Shown here: positions 58,941-64,000 of the stretch, one piece after another
How positions within the stretch are numbered: position 1 is the first letter of the stretch
Layout: the number at the start of each line of letters is the position of its first letter
From: Arthrobacter nitroguajacolicus_D
Lineage (GTDB): Bacteria > Actinomycetota > Actinomycetes > Actinomycetales > Micrococcaceae
Length of the DNA: 64,000 bases
Assembly (NCBI RefSeq): GCF_031455195.1
Contig: NZ_JAVDSH010000005.1
Span: 1-64,000 of the forward strand
Direction of reading: 5' to 3'
Made by a program: the position numbers and the translations under genes
Notes under the pieces: model-generated
Told to the model about the DNA's origin: nothing
The model's database searches: none
The model's input: only the letters and a program-made list of their open reading frames with translations

Positions 58941-59795
58941 TTAATTCGACTTACTCAGCGTCCGGCCCATGATGGCCTGGGTCAGGGCATCGATCACTTC
59001 GGCGTTGGCCAGTGGGTTGCGGATCAGGGTGAAATCGACATCCCCCACAGGCGGCAGGCCAAACCTCTGAGTGATGACTTTCAGGTCCTCCGGAACCAGT
59101 GATGCCGGCATCACGGCGACGCCGATGCCTGCCCGGACCGCAGCCAGGACGCCGCTGATCTGCTTGGTACTGCAGGTGATCCGCCAGGTGCGGCCCTCGG
59201 CTTCCAGCGCATCTATAGCCAGCTTCCGGCTCAGGCTGGGAGCCGGATAGGCGATAAGGGGAACCGGAGCTCCAGGTTCCAGCACGGTCTGCTCGACGCC
59301 AACCCAGGCGAAGTTGTCATGCCGGACTACTGTGCCTTCCTTGGCGCCGGCCACCCACTTTACGAATACAAGGTCAAGCTGCCCGGCGTTGAGTCGCTTG
59401 TAGAGCTGGTCGCTCTGGCTGACGGTGAGCTCGAGGTTGATTTGCGGGTACAGCTGCCGGAACTCGCGGAGGATGCGGGGGAGGCCCGTGATGGCAAGGT
59501 CGTCGGCGGTGCCAAAGCGGAGTCGGCCGCGCATGGCCGAACCCGAAAAGTATCGTGCGGCGGAGTCGTGGGCGGCAAGGATACTTCGGGCAAAGCCAGC
59601 CATGGCGTCACCGTTGTCCGTCAGCCTGACTTCGCGGGTATCGCGGGCAACCAGCACCCTCTTGGCGGCGGCTTCCAGCTTGCGGACGTGCTGGCTGACC
59701 GTCGGTTGCGCAAGTCCCAGACGCTCTGCGGCTTTGGTGAAACTCAGCGTCTCTGCGACGGCCAAAAAGGAACGGAGCTGGACAGGTTCGAACAC
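58941..59795 (-). CDS. LysR family transcriptional regulator
   Basis: A 284-residue LysR regulator. HTH: 'VQLRSFLAVAETLSFTKAAERLGLAQPTVSQHVRKLEAAAKRVLVARDTREVRLTDNGDAMAGFARSILA'; effector domain: 'GRLRFGTADDLAITGLPRILREFRQLYPQINLELTVSQSDQLYKRLNAGQLDLVFVKW' and 'GIGVAVMPASLVPEDLKVIT'. It is divergent from an MFS exporter gene across a 178-base region with paired palindromes, the classic LysR arrangement, and likely controls that exporter. Confidence 0.93.
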   Translation of the reverse strand: MFEPVQLRSFLAVAETLSFTKAAERLGLAQPTVSQHVRKLEAAAKRVLVARDTREVRLTDNGDAMAGFARSILAAHDSAARYFSGSAMRGRLRFGTADDLAITGLPRILREFRQLYPQINLELTVSQSDQLYKRLNAGQLDLVFVKWVAGAKEGTVVRHDNFAWVGVEQTVLEPGAPVPLIAYPAPSLSRKLAIDALEAEGRTWRITCSTKQISGVLAAVRAGIGVAVMPASLVPEDLKVITQRFGLPPVGDVDFTLIRNPLANAEVIDALTQAIMGRTLSKSN

Positions 59796-59830
59796 GGAAC
59801 TCCTAAAGCGCAGGTCAACGCCGGGCCGGA

Positions 59831-59901
59831 GTATTGCGCCGTTTCCCCTCGTGCTGCAAGCAGCTCATTGCATTCCGCAATGCTAGTTATAGGCGCAATA
59901 C
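59831..59901. promoter_or_regulatory. LysR control region with three inverted-repeat elements
   Basis: A perfect T-N11-A palindrome ATTGC-ATTCC-GCAAT (59867-59881) is flanked by perfect distant arms GTATTGCGCC (59831-59840) and GGCGCAATAC (59892-59901), each repeating the ATTGC core. Fits recognition plus activation sites of a LysR tetramer. Confidence 0.65.
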
Positions 59902-59973
59902 GCTTCCATAATTGCTGCTGGCAACCATAGCGTTAAACGCATCCCACCGAAACTCTCCATCCGAGGACTACTT

Positions 59974-61374
59974 TTGGCACCCCCACCGCCTTCAGCGGCA
60001 CACGTCAGCCAGCCCGTCATCGATTCTCTGTCCGCCCGTCCCTTGCCGGACACAAACCAGCCGGACACCGTCACCCAGCCACTCGCCGTCGTGAGTGAAA
60101 AGCTGCCCTGGCGGCATACCTTCATCTCCCTGAAGGTCCCCAACTTCAGGATTTTCGCGATCGGCCACTTCATCGCCGTGATCGCGATCTGGATGCAGCG
60201 CATCGCGCAGGACTGGATGGTTCTTGAACTCTCCGGTTCCGTCACCGCTGTCGGAATTACCGTGGCGCTGCAGTTCATGCCGTCGCTGTTCCTGGGGCCC
60301 TGGGGCGGCATGATCGCCGACCGCTTCCCCAAACGGAAGATCCTCATCATCTGCCAGTCGGCAGCTGCGGTGCTGGCTGCCCTGTTGGCCGTGCTGTCAC
60401 TGAGCCAGCGGGTTGAGGTCTGGCACGTGTATGCCATTGCCCTGGCGTTGGGCCTCGTGACGGTCCTCGACCAACCGGCACGGCAGGTCTTCGTCAATGA
60501 ACTCGTCGGGCCAAAATACCTGCGCAACGCCATCAGCGTGAACTCAACGACCTTCCAGCTCGGCGGCCTGATCGGGCCGGCCCTGGCCGGTGTGCTGCTC
60601 ACCGCCGTGGGCGCAGGCTGGGCGTTCGCCGCCAACGCGGTTGCGTGCTGCTCCACCGTGACCATGCTGCTCATCCTGCGCAAGGACCAGCTGCACCTCA
60701 GCCAGCCCACACCGCGCAAGAAGGGCATGCTGCGGGAAGGCCTGAACTACGCGCTCAGCAAGCCCACCATCTACTGGCCTTGGCTCATGGCGGGCTTCGT
60801 CGCAGTTTTCGCGATGAGCCTTCCGGTGCTGTTGGCGGCTTTTGCGGACCACGTGTACGACGCCGGAGCCGGAGGCTACGGCCTGCTGAACGCGATGGTT
60901 GCGCTCGGTGCACTGACCGGCGCGGTGGCGTCCACCCGACGTCGGCAGTTGCGGTTACGTTCGGTGGTCACCTCCGCCGGGTTGTACGGGCTGATGCTCT
61001 GCGTATCCTCCGTGATGCCGTCCATGGTGTGGTTCAGCGTCATCATGGTGCTCGCCGGATTCTGGTGCCTTATGTTCCTCACCGCGGCCAACCAGATGGT
61101 GCAAACCAGCTCCAACATGAGCATCCGCGGCCGCGTCATGAGCCTTTACCTCGTGGTGCTGATCGGCGGCCAGGCCATCGGCGGCCCCATGATGGGGTGG
61201 CTCGCCGAGCACCTTGGTCCGCACCTGGCTATTTTGATAGCGGGCGGCGTGCCGGCCATTGCGGCTGCGGTAGTCGCCGTCGTCCTGGCCCGGAAGTCGT
61301 CCTTGCACCTGAAGGTAGACCTGCGCGACCGGCGCCGGGTGCTGCGGATTGTGCAGGAGCCCCAGACGGCTTAA
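59974..61374 (+). CDS. MFS transporter (EntS-like)
   Basis: A 466-residue major facilitator protein with 12 helices and a 45-residue polar N-terminus. Motifs: 'LKVPNFRIFAIGHFIAVIAIWMQRIAQDWMVLELSGSVTAVGITVALQFMPSLFLGPWGGMIADRFPKRKILI' (motif A-like G-x-x-A-D-R-F-x-K-R) and 'LGLVTVLDQPARQVFVNELVGPKYLRNAISVNSTTFQLGGLIGPALAGVLL', characteristic of the EntS/MFS_3 efflux family. TTG start at 59974 with GAGGA seven bases upstream. Likely a drug or metabolite exporter controlled by the divergent LysR. Confidence 0.92.
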   Translation: MAPPPPSAAHVSQPVIDSLSARPLPDTNQPDTVTQPLAVVSEKLPWRHTFISLKVPNFRIFAIGHFIAVIAIWMQRIAQDWMVLELSGSVTAVGITVALQFMPSLFLGPWGGMIADRFPKRKILIICQSAAAVLAALLAVLSLSQRVEVWHVYAIALALGLVTVLDQPARQVFVNELVGPKYLRNAISVNSTTFQLGGLIGPALAGVLLTAVGAGWAFAANAVACCSTVTMLLILRKDQLHLSQPTPRKKGMLREGLNYALSKPTIYWPWLMAGFVAVFAMSLPVLLAAFADHVYDAGAGGYGLLNAMVALGALTGAVASTRRRQLRLRSVVTSAGLYGLMLCVSSVMPSMVWFSVIMVLAGFWCLMFLTAANQMVQTSSNMSIRGRVMSLYLVVLIGGQAIGGPMMGWLAEHLGPHLAILIAGGVPAIAAAVVAVVLARKSSLHLKVDLRDRRRVLRIVQEPQTA

Positions 61375-61377
61375 CAG

Positions 61378-61417
61378 AGAAGGCAGCGCCGCTGGCGAAC
61401 CGCGGGCGCTGCCTTCT
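61378..61417. terminator. Bidirectional terminator
   Basis: Perfect 13-bp stem AGAAGGCAGCGCC (61378-61390) / GGCGCTGCCTTCT (61405-61417) between the convergent MFS and synthase genes, 9 bases from the latter's stop. Confidence 0.88.
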
Positions 61418-61425
61418 GTGTGGTG

Positions 61426-62583
61426 CTATGACGTTGCGAGGTGCGGGTACTCCGCCGAGCGACCCTGGAACTCCAGGACGTCCGGATTCCGGATGACGCC
61501 GTCGCGGATTTCGATGGCTCGGGAGATGGTCTCGTTGGCATCCCATCCGTCCGGTCCCGCCACCACGGTGTCCAGGAACGGAAGCAGGGCCTCGCTGATT
61601 TCCCAGCTGGCCGAATTCCACAGGTAGGACGGGCTGTGGTCCACGGCGTAGTAATTGACGTGCCCGCCCACGCGGAACATGGGCTCGTCGAACGTCGTGG
61701 TCCGCGCCCAGCTGAAGCCCATGCCTTCGTCGCAGGAAACATCCACGATCAAGCTGTCCGGCTGGAATTCCGTCAAGTCCTCGGTCCGCAAGTATGTCAG
61801 CGGCGCATTCGGGTCCTGCAGGGTGCAATTGACCACGATGTCCGCCGCAGCCAGGAAGGGCGCCAACGGCTTGCGACCGTTGTTGGTGATGACTTCGCTG
61901 AGGAACGGGGCCTTACTGTCATGGTCGAACTGTACGATTCGCACTGAATGGATCGGCGATCCCACGGCAGCGACACCCCGATTGGTCAGGACCTGCACAT
62001 CGTGGACGCCGTGGGCGTTCAACGCGGTGACGGCACCGCGGGCAGTGGCCCCGAAACCGATGACCACCGCACTCAAGCGCCGGCCGTAATCGCCGGTGGA
62101 ACCCGTGAGGGCCAGAGCATGCAACACGGAGCAGTATCCGGCGAGCTCGTTGTTCTTGTGGAAGACGTGCAGGCCAAACCCGCCGTCGCCCGCCCAGTGG
62201 TTCATGGCCTCGAAAGCGATGAGCGTGAGCTTCTTGTCAATGGCCAACTGCGTTATAGCCCGGTCCTGCACGCAGTGAGGCCATCCCCACAACGTTTGGC
62301 CGTCCCGGAGTTCGGCCAGGTCCTGGGCTTGCGGCTTGGGCAGCAGGATGACGTCGCTGGTGGCGATCAACTCCTGGCGCGTGCCAAGCCCACCCACCAA
62401 CGACTCCAGCGTGCTGTCCGGCACACCAAACCGTTCGCCGTAGCCGTATTCGAACCGGAGCTGTTGACGCACTTCCGGAGCAATACGCTCCAAATGCTGT
62501 GGGTGGATCGGCAGGCGCCGCTCGTTGGGTTTCAGCGAGGTAGCAAGGACGCCTATGCTCAGCTGGCCGGTTGGCGCCGTCAC
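61426..62583 (-). CDS. N5-(carboxyethyl)ornithine synthase
   Basis: A 385-residue member of the alanine dehydrogenase/PNT superfamily, CEOS branch. It condenses ornithine with pyruvate using NADPH. Segments: 'IGVLATSLKPNERRLPIHPQHLERI' (substrate-binding N-domain), 'QTLWGWPHCVQDRAITQLAIDKKLTLIAFEAMNHW', the NADPH fold 'LSAVVIGFGATARGAVTALNAHGVHDVQVLTNRG', 'DIVVNCTLQDPNAPLTYL' and 'VNYYAVDHSPSYLWNSASWEISEALLPFLDTVV'. GTG at 62583 overlaps the stop of the upstream 44-residue gene, so the two are coupled. No opine uptake genes nearby. Confidence 0.88.
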   Translation of the reverse strand: MTAPTGQLSIGVLATSLKPNERRLPIHPQHLERIAPEVRQQLRFEYGYGERFGVPDSTLESLVGGLGTRQELIATSDVILLPKPQAQDLAELRDGQTLWGWPHCVQDRAITQLAIDKKLTLIAFEAMNHWAGDGGFGLHVFHKNNELAGYCSVLHALALTGSTGDYGRRLSAVVIGFGATARGAVTALNAHGVHDVQVLTNRGVAAVGSPIHSVRIVQFDHDSKAPFLSEVITNNGRKPLAPFLAAADIVVNCTLQDPNAPLTYLRTEDLTEFQPDSLIVDVSCDEGMGFSWARTTTFDEPMFRVGGHVNYYAVDHSPSYLWNSASWEISEALLPFLDTVVAGPDGWDANETISRAIEIRDGVIRNPDVLEFQGRSAEYPHLATS

Positions 62584-62714
62584 TTCTTGTTGCCGGTAGA
62601 AGGCTTCGCAGCCTCGGTGGCGGAGGACTCGGAAGCCCGCTTATCCGCCCGCTTTTCCTTGATGGACTTGCTGGATTTCTTCGATGCGGTTTGGCGCGGT
62701 GATTTGTCGCCCAT
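62580..62714 (-). CDS. 44-residue Lys/Ser-rich protein
   Basis: A small open frame starting MGDKSPRQTASKKSSK and ending EAAKPSTGNKK, 13 Lys or Arg in 44 residues, disordered. AAGGGAG lies five bases before the ATG, and the stop overlaps the start of the synthase gene by GTGA. Very similar 'MGDKSPRQ..KKS' proteins occur across actinobacteria with unknown role (recalled, unchecked). Short but convincing. Confidence 0.8.
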   Translation of the reverse strand: MGDKSPRQTASKKSSKSIKEKRADKRASESSATEAAKPSTGNKK

Positions 62715-62792
62715 GATGGCTCCCTTAGAGCGGAGTCGACATGACTCCTGACTCCTGACGATACACCTCTGCGGAACACGCTGTGGCAGGGG

Positions 62793-63254
62793 TCACTGGG
62801 CTGGCTCGACCGCGGGACGACCATGGGTGACCCGGTGGGTCACGCGTTCTGCGGTGTCGTCCACGGCCACGACCTTCTCCACGGGCTCCAGGTAGAACCG
62901 GGCGCTGCTGATGATGTCCTCGTCCACGCCGAAGATAATGACTCCGGTCATTTCGTGCGGGGTGCCGTCGCGCCATGCCCCCTTCAACTGCAGTTCAGTC
63001 CATATCGTGCTGCCGTTGACACTGTGCGAAAGCAGGTGCGCCTTGATGTCGGGGACACCCGTGAAGAGTTGCTCCCAGTTGCTGCGGATGGTGTCCCGCC
63101 CCGTAAAACCCCGCGTGGGATGGGCCGGTGTTTCATTGACATAGCCCGGCGCAAAGCACGCCGCCAGGCTCTCGAGATCGTGCTTGTTCGTGGCTTCCAG
63201 CAGGCGGTTGATGACGGCGAGCGGACCCGCCTCACCAGCGTCGGTGAGAGTCAT
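62793..63254 (-). CDS. SnoaL-like / NTF2-fold protein
   Basis: A 153-residue SnoaL-type alpha+beta cone protein: 'AVINRLLEATNKHDLESLAACFAPGYVNETPAHPTRGFTGRDTIRSNWEQLFTGVPDIKAHLLSHSVNGSTIWTELQLKGAWRDGTPHEMTGVIIFGVDEDIISSARFYLEPVE'. Members catalyse polyketide cyclisation or other small-molecule reactions; nothing here indicates which. ATG at 63254 with GGGAGG six bases upstream; the frame is open above but lacks coding character. Stands alone behind the tRNA gene. Confidence 0.85.
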   Translation of the reverse strand: MTLTDAGEAGPLAVINRLLEATNKHDLESLAACFAPGYVNETPAHPTRGFTGRDTIRSNWEQLFTGVPDIKAHLLSHSVNGSTIWTELQLKGAWRDGTPHEMTGVIIFGVDEDIISSARFYLEPVEKVVAVDDTAERVTHRVTHGRPAVEPAQ

Positions 63255-63376
63255 GGGGGACCTCCCGGATAGTGGATGTACGTACGAGTGTAGGCTCGGG
63301 AAGCCTCCCGGTCGACGGGTTCCAGAACCCCCTTTGGCGGGTCCCGCCGTCGAGCGTTTCCTGCCTGGACGCAAAG

Positions 63377-63404
63377 AAACCCCGGATCGTGGGATCCGGG
63401 GTTT
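63377..63404 (-). terminator. Terminator of the tRNA-Gly gene
   Basis: Perfect 12-bp stem AAACCCCGGATC (63377-63388) / GATCCGGGGTTT (63393-63404), 4-base loop. On the minus strand it ends in TTTCTTT, 6 bases after the tRNA. Confidence 0.85.
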
Positions 63405-63410
63405 TCCTTG

Positions 63411-63481
63411 AGCGGGCGACGGGAATCGAACCCGCGTATCGAGCTTGGGAAGCTAGCGCTCTACCATTGAGCTACGCCCGC
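63411..63481 (-). tRNA. tRNA-Gly (anticodon CCC)
   Basis: A 71-base cloverleaf on the minus strand: acceptor GCGGGCG/CGCCCGC, D-arm GCTC/GAGC, T-arm GCGGG-TTCGATT-CCCGT, anticodon loop TTCCCAA giving CCC (reads GGG). The discriminator is U; CCA is not encoded. The anticodon stem has one mismatch (second pair, U-C). Confidence 0.92.
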
Positions 63482-63560
63482 GTTGCCCGGGAAATTTCGC
63501 CCCGAGCGAGTCCTAGCTTAGCGCAGTTGCGGAGGTGCTCATGACAGGCGCGTCGGACGG

Positions 63561-64000
63561 CTACTTGAACAGCTTCAGGCCGTTCCATCCCGAGCCCACC
63601 TGACCGTATGTGGTCCACTGCCCGCGGCCCAGGCCATAGTTATAGAGGTTGCCGTCGGCGGTCTGCGCTGTGATGCCGCGCGTGCCGGCACCGGTCAGCC
63701 CGAAGCTCGGCGCCAATACACGCATGTACTGCCAGCCGGTGCCCACGGTTGTGGCCGGTCCGTAGAAGCCTGCCCAACCATCACCGCGGTAGTTGATAAG
63801 GGAGCCAGATGGGGTCCGGGCCAGAATGTCGTTGGCGCCGTCGCCTTCCCAGTCGGCAATGGTAAGTTCCATGCCGTTCCAGCCGGTGCCGATGGTGCGG
63901 GGGCTGCTTAGTGCGCCACCAAAAGTGTTGGGGTAGTAGCGGAGCACACCGTCCGGGAAGTACCCGACGACGCCCGGCCGGCCGTCCGCGTGGGTCCATT
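63561..64000 (-). CDS. FG-GAP/VCBS-repeat protein, C-terminal part
   Basis: The last 145 or so codons of a gene that continues past the right window edge; the frame is open through base 64000. It carries two or three beta-propeller units: 'DGRPGVVGYFPDGVLRYYPN', 'TIGTGWNGMELTIADWEGDGANDILARTPSGSLINYRGDGWAGF', 'TVGTGWQYMRVLAPSFGLTGAGTRGITAQTADGNLYNYGLGRGQW', ending VGSGWNGLKLFK. This matches the unit and ending (IGSGWNVFKELL) of the protein at 18694-19890, so they are paralogues. The enzymatic or binding N-terminus, if any, is outside. Confidence 0.85.
   Translation of the reverse strand, partial: WTHADGRPGVVGYFPDGVLRYYPNTFGGALSSPRTIGTGWNGMELTIADWEGDGANDILARTPSGSLINYRGDGWAGFYGPATTVGTGWQYMRVLAPSFGLTGAGTRGITAQTADGNLYNYGLGRGQWTTYGQVGSGWNGLKLFK

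Noticed and set aside
1..64000. CRISPR arrays, insertion sequences, prophage or defence genes
   Set aside because: No spaced short repeats, transposase, integrase, Cas, restriction or toxin-antitoxin proteins were seen. The HerA-like ATPase alone lacks the partners of known HerA defence systems.

Overview
The window is a stretch of high-GC actinobacterial chromosome that most resembles Arthrobacter, Paenarthrobacter or Pseudarthrobacter (Micrococcaceae). The grounds are codon use, GTG/TTG starts, dense 4-base start/stop overlaps, a xylose isomerase I recognise as close to the well-studied Arthrobacter enzyme, and family content (PucR, MsnO8-type and NtaA-type flavin monooxygenases, DUF993, GH15). 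It opens in the last bases of a 5S rRNA, so it starts at the end of an rrn operon. I found no insertion sequence, prophage, integrase or CRISPR array. The only RNA genes are the 5S end and a tRNA-Gly near the right edge.

Layout. 0.1-5.5 kb: an acetyltransferase, an HU protein, and a two-gene unit made of a CopD-CtaG copper membrane protein and a cytosolic thioredoxin-NHL protein. 5.6-11 kb (minus strand): a large FAD/NAD(P)-binding protein, an acetyltransferase, a HerA-like ATPase and a membrane-anchored unknown. 11.2-18.5 kb (plus strand): a tightly overlapping operon of a polar amino-acid ABC transporter (permease, ATPase, lipoprotein), three luciferase-like flavin monooxygenases and a DUF1684 protein. 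It resembles Bacillus operons that import and oxidatively dismantle sulfur-containing amino-acid derivatives. 18.7-23.8 kb: a secreted FG-GAP repeat protein, an acetyltransferase, a Ser/Thr dehydratase, an orphan paralogous solute-binding lipoprotein and a fourth flavin monooxygenase. 23.8-28.5 kb: PucR regulator divergent from mmsA and a class III aminotransferase (beta-alanine/GABA type). 28.6-33.5 kb: a GH15 protein fused to a trehalose-phosphatase-like domain that has lost its catalytic aspartates, an AEC transporter, panD and a membrane protein.

33.5-50.6 kb is a plant-sugar catabolic island: rhaM-rhaI-rhaD-rhaB with a divergent LacI regulator; araB-araD-araA-galM; xylA-xylB followed by a LacI regulator; and a divergent ROK regulator (XylR). 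It holds no sugar transporter. 50.7-52 kb: YihY/BrkB membrane protein plus a small protein. 52.2-58.3 kb: an apparently uncharacterised sugar-oxidation system made of a Gfo/Idh/MocA dehydrogenase, a DUF993 aldolase-like protein, two TIM-barrel isomerases, an alpha/beta hydrolase and a LacI regulator. Three related palindromes suggest one regulon. 58.3-64 kb: acetyltransferase, LysR regulator divergent from an MFS exporter with a three-part palindromic control region, N5-(carboxyethyl)ornithine synthase coupled to a 44-residue Lys-rich protein, a SnoaL-like protein, tRNA-Gly, and a second FG-GAP protein cut by the window edge.

The strongest candidates for undescribed biology are the 52-58 kb sugar-oxidation regulon, the multi-monooxygenase ABC operon at 11-18.5 kb, and the phosphatase-dead TPP-GH15 fusion. 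All functional statements rest on reading protein sequences by eye; no database search was run.
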